Assembly (NCBI GenBank): GCA_902629855.1
Contig: CACOSI010000006.1
Coordinates: 1-42,333 of the forward strand
Source: an uncultured Fidelibacterota bacterium
GTDB taxonomy: Bacteria > Fidelibacterota > Marinisomatia > Marinisomatales > Marinisomataceae
Length of the DNA: 42,333 nt
Reading direction: 5' to 3'
The notes beneath the pieces were generated by a model. The model had not been told where the DNA came from, ran no database searches, and saw only the letters and a program-made list of their open reading frames with translations. Made by a program: the position numbers and the translations under genes. Shown piece after piece: positions 25,940 to 34,149 of the stretch. How positions within the stretch are numbered: position 1 is the stretch's first letter; every line of letters begins with the position of its first letter.

Positions 25940-26466
25940 AAAGATTACTACTATTATTATTCTTTGGACAAATTATAGCTCAATCAAGTGTCAATTTTGA
26001 TTTATCAAAAAGCTTTATTTCATATGATGGAAAACATCCTGCTCACAGTTGGACAGGTGTTTCAAAGCAAATTGAAGGTCAATTTATAGTTAATCAAAAT
26101 GATTTTACTAAATCAACAGTAGAACTTTTTGTTCCAATGTTGAGTTTCGATAGTAAAAATTCAAATAGAGATTCTAATATGCTTGACGTTGTAGAAGACT
26201 ATTTTTACCCTTATGTAAGTTTCAAATCAAAGAGTATAGTAAGTACGGAAGAAGGTTTTAATGTTATTGGAGATATTAGTTTTCATGGTATAACAAAAGA
26301 ATTTTCAATTCCAATAACAAAAACTTCGCAAGGAGATAGAATAGTAATAGATTCTTTATTCTCAATTATGTTGACAGATTTTAAAATCAAAAGACCAGCT
26401 CTACTTACTATTAAAATAAGAGATAGGATTGATTTAAAGTTTCATCTTGAAGGAAATATTGAATAA
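25936..26466 (+). CDS. YceI family periplasmic lipocalin-like protein
   Basis: 176 residues with a signal peptide cut after IIA (Gln16 first). The barrel shows family features: SYDGKHPAHSWTGVSK near the start, FVPMLSFDSKNSNRDSNM in the middle, and GDISFHGITKEFSIPI. YceI proteins bind isoprenoid chains, including quinones, in structural work on homologues. Four-base overlap with the preceding membrane-protein gene suggests joint expression, as in E. coli where yceI is paired with a b561 gene. Confidence 0.9.
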   Translation: MKRLLLLLFFGQIIAQSSVNFDLSKSFISYDGKHPAHSWTGVSKQIEGQFIVNQNDFTKSTVELFVPMLSFDSKNSNRDSNMLDVVEDYFYPYVSFKSKSIVSTEEGFNVIGDISFHGITKEFSIPITKTSQGDRIVIDSLFSIMLTDFKIKRPALLTIKIRDRIDLKFHLEGNIE

Positions 26467-26473
26467 GTAAAAT

Positions 26474-26932
26474 TTATTTCTTTTTATCAATCTGATCTTT
26501 TCTGATTGATCCAGTAATAGTTAATGCAGCTGAAATAATAATTAAATTTTTAAAGATATATTGACCTTCTAGGGTTAAACCCATAGGGAAATACGTAAAA
26601 CAAACTTCAGGAAGTAAAACTAGAGGTAAAAATGTTCCAGGCATTTGGAAGGCTAAAAGTAATAGAGATAAACGTATCAATGGCTTATAAAGCATTGTTA
26701 ACCCAATTAAAACTTCCCACCAGCCTAAGAATATTACAAAACCAGATTTATTTGTAAACCAATACACTGTGTTTGCAACTAATTCTTGTGCCGGGGATAT
26801 TTCAAAAGTTTTAAGCAGACCAAACCAGATAAATATAACTGCTACTGAATAACGCAAAAAGATAATACCATAATGGTTCATCTTTTCAGTCATTAAAACA
26901 TCAAGTTTTTCTATATCGATATCTTTAAACAT
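26474..26932 (-). CDS. DoxX/DUF417-like four-helix membrane protein
   Basis: 152 residues with four membrane segments. The first helix starts RYSVAVIFIWFGLLK, the second contains GWWEVLIGLTMLY, and the C-terminal part is LEGQYIFKNLIIISAALTI. This layout fits the DoxX superfamily, nearest in appearance to DUF417. Such proteins are linked to redox or oxidative-stress functions in some bacteria; here the role is not known. It is convergent with YceI, 7 nt apart. Confidence 0.75.
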   Translation of the reverse strand: MFKDIDIEKLDVLMTEKMNHYGIIFLRYSVAVIFIWFGLLKTFEISPAQELVANTVYWFTNKSGFVIFLGWWEVLIGLTMLYKPLIRLSLLLLAFQMPGTFLPLVLLPEVCFTYFPMGLTLEGQYIFKNLIIISAALTITGSIRKDQIDKKK

Positions 26933-26946
26933 TTTTTAGATACTAC

Positions 26947-27060
26947 TTAGCCAAAAAAATAAAAAGTTTTATTTGGTACCATTACCAGAAGGAAAAAGAT
27001 TAAATGCATAGCAATAATTAATCCAAAGATTTGTAGCAAGGCTGTAGTATTTTTATCCAT
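26947..27060 (-). CDS. Small single-pass membrane protein (37 aa)
   Basis: Its ATG overlaps the stop of the DUF1295 gene (AATGGATAA), a typical coupled start. One transmembrane segment (about residues 8-29, LLQIFGLIIAMHLIFFLLVMV) is followed by a short polar end. It contains a His in the helix. No family recognised; the overlap and hydrophobic pattern support a real gene. Confidence 0.6.
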   Translation of the reverse strand: MDKNTTALLQIFGLIIAMHLIFFLLVMVPNKTFYFFG

Positions 27061-27932
27061 TAATAAAGCGCTTTAATATAGTAATTTCTGGAAATAAAAT
27101 ATGTACTCTTTTTTGGTAATTTTTATACTGAGGTCTTGTTCGTAAAATTTTATTTTCAATCCAAGGAATACTTGCAAACCAAAACATAGCAGTCATAGAT
27201 ATAGGAGCTAAAATTAAATAGTTAATACCACTAAAAGCAAAACCAAAAAAGAATATACCCCACCAGAAAATGATCTCACCGTAATAGTTTGGGTGTCTTG
27301 AATAATTCCATAATCCTGTTTCAATTATTCCTGTACCACTTGGATGAATTTTTCTAAAATTATGTAATTGCTTATCGCTTATAATTTCATATAATACACC
27401 AATTATACATAATCCAAAACCTAGAAAAATTGTCCAATCATAGTCGTTTTGAAAGTTTTGACCCATTGGCATGCAACAAAAGAAAACTATAAAAGTTGGA
27501 AAAAAAATGAATACCTCCAAGATTACCAATAATTTCAAAAAAATTACCAAGATTTCGACGCATATCAATATATCTCCAATCTTCGTGATGGAGACCATCC
27601 CATGTTTTCATCCAGTTGTAGGTTAGTCTCAAAGACCAAAATAAAACGGCTATCATTAGTAATATTGTTGGCGGATTAATTATATAGTCATTGATAGCTA
27701 TCCAATAAAAAGCAATTATTGGAGGAATAACTGACCAATAAGGATCATAAAAAGATGAATTTTTGTACCAAACACTGAAGAAGTAAATTGTAAATGTTGC
27801 AACAATATCAGCAATTAAAATCTGTAGCATATTAGATAAAGTCATCGAAAAAGATAGTGAGATAAATCCTAAAATTATCGCACAAGAATATGCAAATAAG
27901 ACGGTTAATAATCCTTTAGTTTTTACTTTCAT
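27053..27932 (-). pseudogene. DUF1295 membrane protein gene, frameshifted in a T8 tract
   Basis: Two overlapping frames (27438-27932 and the frame ending at 27053) together make one DUF1295 protein. The first gives the N-terminal helices and GLHHEDWRYIDMRRNLG; the second gives LWNYSRHPNYYGEIIFWWG and the end. The switch falls in an A8 run on the plus strand (27500-27507; T8 in the gene). Seven T would read GIHFFPTFIVF straight through and restore about 292 residues. This may be a sequencing error, a phase-variable tract or a recent mutation. It overlaps the upstream flippase-like gene by 17 bases and the small gene downstream by 8, which argues for a functional operon member. Confidence 0.85.
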
Positions 27933-28830
27933 TTATAATTGTCTTAAAATTCAAATTTTCTAAAGATAAATAAATGTATCCTGATATAACAGTGTATAAT
28001 ACAAATAGCGTGTGCATCAATATTGCAGCACTTTGCGCACTTTCAATATCAATGCCATATAGCTCTAAGCAATAAATAACAGCTAAATGATAAGTGCCAA
28101 TTGCTGCTGGCGCAAAAGGAAGAGATGTTACCAAACTTGAAATGATAGTTAAACCAATATATTGCTCTAAAGAAAGAGATATCCCAATTGATTGTAAAAC
28201 AAAAAAAACATATACAATAAAGCATAGCCAGAGACATATACTCAGCGAAAATAATTGAATTTTATTTTTTGATAATAATTTATAACCATTGACAAAATTT
28301 TCTAATTTAGAAAATCTTGATTGAAAGTTATTTATTATAGAATTATTTCCAAAAATTATTAAAGAAGTGATTATGTATAATATTAAAATTAAGAATGAAA
28401 ATTCTAATCCTAGCATACTAAAATAACCGAGTAAAATAAGAATAAGTGAGAAAAGACCAATAATCCACAAATCTATAATTTTTTCAGCAACTAGGCTACC
28501 AAACAAAAATGAAAAACCTGTTTTTGTATAATTTGATAAAAGTTTTGCCCTTATTAAATCACCAGCTCTTAATGGCGCTATATTATTAAAAAAATAACCA
28601 ATGTGGGTTGTTGAAATGTAATGTTTAAGTTTAATTTTTTTTGGAGATTCAACTAGAATTTTCCATCTAAATGATCTTAGATAAAAAGAGGTATAGGTTA
28701 TTATTATTGCTATTAGGATTGATTGAATATTAGCTGATAATAAAAGCGAAATTACCTTATCTAATTCAATTTGATTAAAGGAAAAGTAAAGACAAATTGT
28801 CGCAAATAGAACCGATAATACTTTTCTCAA
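27916..28830 (-). CDS. Lysylphosphatidylglycerol-synthase-TM/flippase-like membrane protein
   Basis: 304 residues with eight or so transmembrane segments, of the UPF0104/LPG_synthase_TM family. Typical features are YTSFYLRSFRWKILV near the start, the polar loop PLRAGDLIRAKLLSNYT, a SSLVTSLPFAPAAIGTYH segment late in the protein and a terminal helix pair. Family members move or modify lipids or glycolipids; here the lipid is unknown. Its start overlaps the end of the lipoprotein gene upstream by 4 bases. Confidence 0.85.
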   Translation of the reverse strand: MRKVLSVLFATICLYFSFNQIELDKVISLLLSANIQSILIAIIITYTSFYLRSFRWKILVESPKKIKLKHYISTTHIGYFFNNIAPLRAGDLIRAKLLSNYTKTGFSFLFGSLVAEKIIDLWIIGLFSLILILLGYFSMLGLEFSFLILILYIITSLIIFGNNSIINNFQSRFSKLENFVNGYKLLSKNKIQLFSLSICLWLCFIVYVFFVLQSIGISLSLEQYIGLTIISSLVTSLPFAPAAIGTYHLAVIYCLELYGIDIESAQSAAILMHTLFVLYTVISGYIYLSLENLNFKTIINESKN

Positions 28831-29030
28831 GGATCTTGATTTTTTCTTTGAAATTCGTAGTTAACAATACGTTTTTTCATTGGTTCACCATTTTCATCAA
28901 GATGTTCACTAGTTTCCATTGGATTTTGATATTCTAATGGTACATCTGTTTCAACTTGACAATTACTCATTAGTCCTAACATAGCAATAAGCATTATAAG
29001 AGCTATTATTGTGGGAAAATGTTTACCCAT
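28827..29030 (-). CDS. Small lipoprotein (67 aa)
   Basis: A hydrophobic leader ends in LMSNC (Cys24), a plausible lipobox. The mature 44 residues are charged and Glu/Asn-rich (LDENGEPMKKRIVNYEF) with no recognised domain. Four-base overlap with the flippase-like gene and an 8-base overlap with DUF5652 upstream place it in the operon. Function unknown. Confidence 0.65.
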   Translation of the reverse strand: MGKHFPTIIALIMLIAMLGLMSNCQVETDVPLEYQNPMETSEHLDENGEPMKKRIVNYEFQRKNQDP

Positions 29031-29253
29031 TTAAATCAAAGTCTTTGAAAAAATTAGTATTTCTAAATAAGTAGATGGCTTCAATTATTCCCAAAGTATT
29101 TGATATAGCAATTACGACGAACCATATTCTATGATTTTTTCTAGCTGCAAACCATACTCCGAGCATTGACCACAATCCTTGATAAATTGATAGAATTATA
29201 ATCAAAGTTGGATTGGATGCTACATACATTCCAAGTGATTCTAAATTTTCCAT
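29023..29253 (-). CDS. DUF5652-like small membrane protein
   Basis: 76 residues, two transmembrane segments (about 17-35 and 43-62). The pattern YQGLWSMLGVWFAARKNHRIWFVV followed by NTLGIIEAIYLF fits the DUF5652 description as I remember it. Function is unknown. Its end overlaps the next gene by 8 bases. Confidence 0.7.
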   Translation of the reverse strand: MENLESLGMYVASNPTLIIILSIYQGLWSMLGVWFAARKNHRIWFVVIAISNTLGIIEAIYLFRNTNFFKDFDLNG

Positions 29254-29254
29254 A

Positions 29255-29365
29255 TTAATACCTCAATATCCATCTACTACCACATTTCTTACATCGAGTT
29301 AAGAAACTGATAAATTCATACCATTTTGTTCTAGACCAACTATGCTTACATTTAATACAATACAT
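29255..29365 (-). CDS. Tiny zinc-ribbon protein (36 aa)
   Basis: The ATG at 29365 has a strong AGGAG site and gives a 36-residue protein with two Cys-x2-Cys knuckles (MYCIKC and RCKKC), enough for one zinc ribbon. Many aromatic and basic residues lie between. A longer frame upstream overlaps another small gene and lacks a ribosome-binding site. The stop lies one base before the DUF5652 start. Function unknown. Confidence 0.6.
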   Translation of the reverse strand: MYCIKCKHSWSRTKWYEFISFLTRCKKCGSRWILRY

Positions 29366-29373
29366 ATTTTCTC

Positions 29374-29457
29374 CTAAGGGTTTAGTATTAAAGAGACAAG
29401 AAATACAAATAGTATAACTCCTCCAAAAATCCCCCAATAGTACATTCCGAACTCCAT
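29374..29457 (-). CDS. Possible 27-aa membrane peptide
   Basis: The frame starts ATGGAGTTC and encodes one hydrophobic stretch (MYYWGIFGGVILFVFLVSLIL). Its end lies just upstream of the zinc-ribbon ribosome-binding site. It looks like the other small membrane proteins here, but the ribosome-binding site is poor and length gives no statistical support. Confidence 0.4.
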   Translation of the reverse strand: MEFGMYYWGIFGGVILFVFLVSLILNP

Positions 29458-29507
29458 ATTTGTATATTAGTTATTATTGATAAAGTTGAAAAGTATTAAA
29501 TTCTGTT

Positions 29508-29768
29508 ATGCATAAAAGAAATCCAGAAAATACATCAATAAAAATTTATTCAACATCATGGTGTGGTCCTTGTAAGATGGCAAAAAGTTTTTTGACAGAA
29601 AAAGGCTATCAATATCAAGAAATTGACATTGAAGAAAACAACATATCAAGGGAAAAAATGGCTTCCTTGACCAGAGGAACTACAGTACCTCAAATCATAA
29701 TTAACGAGCAACCTATAGGTGGATTTGAAGATTTAATTAATCTATTTGAAACTGAAGCATTTAAATAA
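29508..29768 (+). CDS. Glutaredoxin-like protein
   Basis: 86 residues, cytosolic thiol-disulfide oxidoreductase. The active site is Cys19-Gly-Pro-Cys22 (SWCGPCKMA). TTVPQIIINEQPIGGFEDL gives the cis-proline and the GG glutathione-side motif of glutaredoxins. CGPC, rather than CPYC, is closer to thioredoxin-like or mycoredoxin-type members, so the reductant is uncertain. Single gene between two convergent/divergent operons. Confidence 0.9.
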   Translation: MHKRNPENTSIKIYSTSWCGPCKMAKSFLTEKGYQYQEIDIEENNISREKMASLTRGTTVPQIIINEQPIGGFEDLINLFETEAFK

Positions 29769-29772
29769 TTTT

Positions 29773-30792
29773 TTAATCCCAAAGTTTTAATATCTCTTCT
29801 GAAAAATCTCTATCTGAATTTTCAATCATTTTTATCATTAATGGGAGGGGATCTAAAAATTTTTTTTGAACAAAACTATTGCTTTTTAACCACGACTCTA
29901 TTGTATTTAAACAAAAATTATTACACAATGTTGCATATCCAAGATTTTTAAGAATTTCACCATTATGTTCTTGTTCAGGTTGACCATTTAGCGGTTTGCA
30001 AAGAATTTGTTTTCCAATGAAAATAGCCTCTGCAGGAAGTTGAAATCCTGCATTTGTTATTAAATATTTATTTTTGATAAGATCTAGTTTAAAATTCTCT
30101 TCTGAAAATGGTTTAATGATAACATTTTCAATTTTATGTTTTTGTTTAACATTATAATAATAAATGAAATTTCTATTCTTTAATTTATTAAGCGTTCCAA
30201 CCATATTATTAAAATCTTCCCAAGGGGTATAAACTAAAATATTATTATGAGTATTTGATGGAACAGTATTTTTTCTAATTTTTTTTGCTAAAAATGGGGG
30301 AAGAATATCTTGATTAAAATGATAAAAATGTGATGCAATTACTTTATTTACCGGAGTATAAACATAAGGAAAAAATATTCTTAATAACCTCATTTTAAGA
30401 GTTATAGGAAGTTTTTTGTAAAAAGAGTATTGATGACCTAATCCAATAATTGGAAGTCTTCTTTTTCTAGCAAAGTATGCACTTACAGGTTCAAAATCAG
30501 TAAGAACCATGTCATAATTATTTTTTAATGAATTTATATCTTTCCTGAACTGAATTAAATCTGCATTAAATAGTGTTTTAATTAGTTTAATTTTGCCTTT
30601 TTTCTTTTGGAAAGTAAAACCCTTTTTTTCAATGAAAGGCTTAAAGTCGTCGATATCAAAAATTTCATTTTTATCATTACCACTAAAAAGTGTTGTAATG
30701 TCGTGACCTCTTTGTTTTAGCTCTGATATGATGACTCTTGCTCTAGAAAGATGACCATTTCCTGTTGCATTAATCCCATATAATATTTTCAT
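29773..30792 (-). CDS. TIGR00661 (MJ1255-like) glycosyltransferase
   Basis: 339 residues, GT-B fold. The N-terminal GNGHLSRARVIISEL loop and C-terminal AGFQLPAEAIFIGKQILCKPL with GQPEQEHN are the marks of this family, related to GT28/MurG. The nucleotide sugar and acceptor are unknown. Last gene of the glycan operon, 7 nt after the cytidylyltransferase gene, so it probably works on the same surface polymer. Confidence 0.85.
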   Translation of the reverse strand: MKILYGINATGNGHLSRARVIISELKQRGHDITTLFSGNDKNEIFDIDDFKPFIEKKGFTFQKKKGKIKLIKTLFNADLIQFRKDINSLKNNYDMVLTDFEPVSAYFARKRRLPIIGLGHQYSFYKKLPITLKMRLLRIFFPYVYTPVNKVIASHFYHFNQDILPPFLAKKIRKNTVPSNTHNNILVYTPWEDFNNMVGTLNKLKNRNFIYYYNVKQKHKIENVIIKPFSEENFKLDLIKNKYLITNAGFQLPAEAIFIGKQILCKPLNGQPEQEHNGEILKNLGYATLCNNFCLNTIESWLKSNSFVQKKFLDPLPLMIKMIENSDRDFSEEILKLWD

Positions 30793-30799
30793 AGTAGAT

Positions 30800-31213
30800 T
30801 TACTGTTTTGACAGTATTCTTCTTAGTATTGTGCTAGAAGTATGAGTAGTATATGGAAAGTAAATTATTTCAACACCTACTTTGGAAAAATCTTTTTCAA
30901 TATTTATCCATTGCTCGGTTCCTTTCCAATCATCTCCAACAAACATCAAATCAAATTTTAGATTATTCCATGCTTCCATTTTATCATATGAAGTTTGAGG
31001 AACGACTTCATCAACATATTTGACTGATTCAACAAGATCCATTCTTTCTTGAAATGGTATGAAAGGCTTTTGACTTTTTGCTTTTTCAGCTAATTCATCT
31101 GTGGTGACACCAACAATAAGATGGTCACATTCTAATCTGGCTCTCTTTAGAATATTTAAATGCCCAATGTGAAACAAGTCAAATACACCTGTTGTATAAC
31201 CAATTTTTTTCAT
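30800..31213 (-). CDS. TagD-like glycerol-3-phosphate cytidylyltransferase
   Basis: 137 residues. GVFDLFHIGHLNILKRAR contains the HxGH nucleotidyl-transfer motif, FVGDDWKGTEQW matches the glycerol-phosphate group, and SSTILRRI stands in for the ISTT-x2 motif. It should make CDP-glycerol (or a related CDP-polyol) from CTP. The gene beside it encodes a CDP-glycerol glycerophosphotransferase-like enzyme, which supports this substrate. Nine bases separate them. Confidence 0.88.
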   Translation of the reverse strand: MKKIGYTTGVFDLFHIGHLNILKRARLECDHLIVGVTTDELAEKAKSQKPFIPFQERMDLVESVKYVDEVVPQTSYDKMEAWNNLKFDLMFVGDDWKGTEQWINIEKDFSKVGVEIIYFPYTTHTSSTILRRILSKQ

Positions 31214-31222
31214 TTTAGAATA

Positions 31223-32299
31223 CTAAGTATTTTTTAATAAAAATGTCACAATTCTTTCACTTGCTTTTCCATCAAGGATACCGGCAAGTTTTTTAAGATA
31301 GTTTTTAGATTCATTTGATAAATAATGATCTTCATTAATTAATAGTCTTGTTAAATCAATCATATCATTATAAGAATCAACTCCATAAGCAATTTTTGAA
31401 TAGTCCTCATAATCCTTATCCATTCTTTTTTTAAATCTATAGGAGAATAATCCACGGTAGTTCCATCGAAGTTTTAAAAATTTACACCAAATTACGGGTT
31501 TATTAAGTGCTGAAAATTCAATTATAGCTGAAGAGGCATCGCTTATCATTAAATCGCATGAATATAAAAAGGGCGTTAGATTATAATCCTCTACTTTAGC
31601 AACATAAACGTTTTTAAAAGATGACCAATGGTTAATAAGCTTCCTTTGACCTTTATATTTTTCTTTGCTCATTGAAAAAAAGTGAGGCTTAATTATTATA
31701 TTAAAATCATTAAAGCTTTCAGGAAAGTCTAATGCAAATTTTTCAATACTACTTGGATAAAAAGTAGGTGCATATAGTACAGTTTTTTTTGATGAATCAA
31801 GATTTAATTTTGAAAAATTAATACCTTTTTCCTCACCGTTAATAATAGGATCCATTTTACAAAAACCTACATTTTCAAACTTATCTTTTGGGTACATTTC
31901 TGATAATCTTTTCAACCTATATTCGCTTTCGACAAAACGGACTGTCGTTGATGTATCAGATTTTGAATAATAACTTTTTTTTGGACCTACTCCATGACCA
32001 AGTTGTGCTGTCTTACTATGTTTATGAATTAAATCTAAACTTGGAAAAGTATTACCTAAAAAAATCCAATCTGGTTTTTCTTTTAGATATGTGTCTAAAG
32101 CTTCATCTTTATTTTCAACCCATAAAGATTGTAATTGTTTATCGTTAATAATTTTTTTTATAACAGAGTTAAATTTTCCTTTATGAAATATAAATGTACA
32201 ATCGAAAGCTTGAGAAGCTCTAAGCTTATTATATACTGGTAAATATTGCGGTAGATAATATAGCTCCTGAACATCAAAATAAACTGAACTCTTATTCAT
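31223..32299 (-). CDS. CDP-glycerol glycerophosphotransferase-like (TagF/TagB family)
   Basis: 358 residues, GT-B like. GHGVGPKKSYYSK occupies the position of the HGTPLKK motif of TagF. LYAPTFYPSS, IIKPHFFS and DLMISDASSAIIEFSALNKPV are conserved donor-site segments. It lacks the extra N-terminal region of Gram-positive poly(glycerol-P) polymerases, so it may add one or few glycerol-phosphate residues to a glycan. It overlaps the GT90 gene upstream by 8 bases. Confidence 0.85.
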   Translation of the reverse strand: MNKSSVYFDVQELYYLPQYLPVYNKLRASQAFDCTFIFHKGKFNSVIKKIINDKQLQSLWVENKDEALDTYLKEKPDWIFLGNTFPSLDLIHKHSKTAQLGHGVGPKKSYYSKSDTSTTVRFVESEYRLKRLSEMYPKDKFENVGFCKMDPIINGEEKGINFSKLNLDSSKKTVLYAPTFYPSSIEKFALDFPESFNDFNIIIKPHFFSMSKEKYKGQRKLINHWSSFKNVYVAKVEDYNLTPFLYSCDLMISDASSAIIEFSALNKPVIWCKFLKLRWNYRGLFSYRFKKRMDKDYEDYSKIAYGVDSYNDMIDLTRLLINEDHYLSNESKNYLKKLAGILDGKASERIVTFLLKNT

Positions 32300-33218
32300 T
32301 ATTTTGTCCAGAAAGTTTCAAATAACGATTTAAAATTACCAATTGTATTAACTGTTCTTTTTTTTCATCTTTAAACTGATTAACAAATTTATGGGCATTA
32401 CTTATTATATGAAGACATTTTTCAGGATTATTAATGTAAAAATTAATTTTTTCCTCAGCATTTGAAAAATTATCATCAACTTCAATAAAATGATAATCTC
32501 CTTTTAGTTTTCCTTCCATGAACCAGCTCTCATAGTTTGGTTTTGGCATAACACAAATTGAATTTGAGCTCATAGCCCAAAATAAATTTGTTGAAATACA
32601 TTTACCTTCCAAACAAAATATAAATTTATTTTTGAGCTGCTCATTTATTGGTAAAAAATCTTTATATAAAGGGCTATTCTTATCACCGTTAGTTTGACCA
32701 ATATCAAATTTTTCACAATGAATATATTTTTCTATAAAAAATGATCTCTTTGAATTATTTTTTGAATCACCTCTCCAAACTGCAACATTTTTTTTAGATT
32801 TAAAATCAAGTTTATCATTAATGAAATGAAAAAGTTTTACCTGATTTATTTTGAGTAATAAAGAATTTTCATTATCAATTATTGGCCGAGATTTAACAAA
32901 AATTGGAAATAAACTTTTTCTTTTAGCAATGTTGCTTCCAATATAATTTGGCGAATTATAAATATAATCAAATCTATAGTTTGATTGAAAAAATCTAACA
33001 AGATTATAAAAGTCAAAAAAATGAGAGTTTTGTTTATTTTTTGTTAACTGATTAATAAAAATTTCATTAATATTTTTGGCATTTTTAGTTAATTCAATTG
33101 CACTCTTTTGTTTAAAATAGTAATTAACTCTTGATATCATTTCTTTATCAAGGGGTTGACTTAAAATCTTGTTTAATTTCTTTCTAAAAATAAAATTTGG
33201 TACTAAAAGATATAGCAT
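32292..33218 (-). CDS. GT90 (CAP10-like) glycosyltransferase
   Basis: 308 residues. VAVWRGDSKNN, the LPINEQLKNKFIFCLEG segment and a STNLFWAMSSNSICVMPKPNYESW motif match the glycosyl transferase family 90 core. In fungi the family adds xylose; in bacteria it works on LPS or capsule. Sugar unknown here. Very Asn/Lys/Phe-rich composition reflects local low GC. Second gene in the glycan operon. Confidence 0.82.
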   Translation of the reverse strand: MLYLLVPNFIFRKKLNKILSQPLDKEMISRVNYYFKQKSAIELTKNAKNINEIFINQLTKNKQNSHFFDFYNLVRFFQSNYRFDYIYNSPNYIGSNIAKRKSLFPIFVKSRPIIDNENSLLLKINQVKLFHFINDKLDFKSKKNVAVWRGDSKNNSKRSFFIEKYIHCEKFDIGQTNGDKNSPLYKDFLPINEQLKNKFIFCLEGKCISTNLFWAMSSNSICVMPKPNYESWFMEGKLKGDYHFIEVDDNFSNAEEKINFYINNPEKCLHIISNAHKFVNQFKDEKKEQLIQLVILNRYLKLSGQNNE

Positions 33219-33280
33219 ATTTTTTAAAAAGTAGAGAAGCCTTCTAAAAAATGAATTTGAGCTTGATAATTAAACATATA

Positions 33281-34090
33281 CTATTTTATGCCGAATTCGG
33301 TAGTAATAATTCTTTTTGTGAGTGTTTTTTTTCTTATTTTGCGATTAATTGCTACTGCATCTTTATTTTTATATGGCCTGGTATGGTAAAGATGAAGTAC
33401 AGTTGATCTATTTCGAATCTGGATAGATTTTACCCCATAATTTTTTAGTCTATAACCCAATTCACAATCTAAACCACCATATTCCATTCTTTCATCAAAA
33501 CCCTTTACACTTATAACGTCATCTCTCCAAGCTGAAGAGTTATTTCCGTTAAATGTTGTTTTTGTTGGTGTTAAAAAATCAAGGAGACTTGCAACTTGAT
33601 TACTATAAATAATTTTGAAAAAATTTTTATTCAATTGTTGACCACTCATTAGAAGAAAAAGTTTTGAAAAGCACTTTTGAGAAATTATATCATTTAAAGT
33701 AATTTTTTCTGATACTTTTTCATTAATCGGAAAGTGTCCTCCTGATAAATAATAACCTTTCTTTGACAAGTTGACGTGAACTTCTAAAAAATTACTTTTT
33801 GGTATACAATCACCATCTGTAAAAATAATATATTTAGCCTTAGATCGTAATATCGCTTTATTTAAAATTTTACATTTTCTAAATCCATTATCCTCTTGCC
33901 AAACATGAGTTATTTTTTGACTAAAATTTTTTTTAAATTTTTCAATTAATTGCTTTGTATCACTATTAGAACCATCATCTGCGATTAAAATTTCAAAATC
34001 TTGAAAAGTTTGATTTGAATATCCTGTTAGAACCTTTTCCAAAAAATGAGGTTTGTTATAGGTTGATATTATCACTGAAACCTTTGGCAT
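33281..34090 (-). CDS. GT2 family glycosyltransferase
   Basis: 269 residues, GT-A fold. VSVIISTYNKP starts the nucleotide-sugar domain, LIADDGS and the DGD metal motif (FTDGDCIP) follow, and GLDCELGYRLKNYG is the C-terminal galactosyltransferase-type acceptor block. No membrane segments, so it acts at the cytosolic face. First gene of the minus-strand glycan operon, divergent from queC across about 60 bp. Confidence 0.9.
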   Translation of the reverse strand: MPKVSVIISTYNKPHFLEKVLTGYSNQTFQDFEILIADDGSNSDTKQLIEKFKKNFSQKITHVWQEDNGFRKCKILNKAILRSKAKYIIFTDGDCIPKSNFLEVHVNLSKKGYYLSGGHFPINEKVSEKITLNDIISQKCFSKLFLLMSGQQLNKNFFKIIYSNQVASLLDFLTPTKTTFNGNNSSAWRDDVISVKGFDERMEYGGLDCELGYRLKNYGVKSIQIRNRSTVLHLYHTRPYKNKDAVAINRKIRKKTLTKRIITTEFGIK

Positions 34091-34149
34091 AGAGTAAATT
34101 ATTTAGGGGCATTCTTAATAGCTATTTTTTTTTAAATTAATTGTTTAGT

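Noticed and set aside
34091-34149. PreQ1 riboswitch upstream of queC
   Set aside because: The roughly 60-nt divergent spacer has no C-rich loop or hairpin with an adjacent A-rich tail of the preQ1 type that I can recognise, and the region is too short for a clear expression platform.
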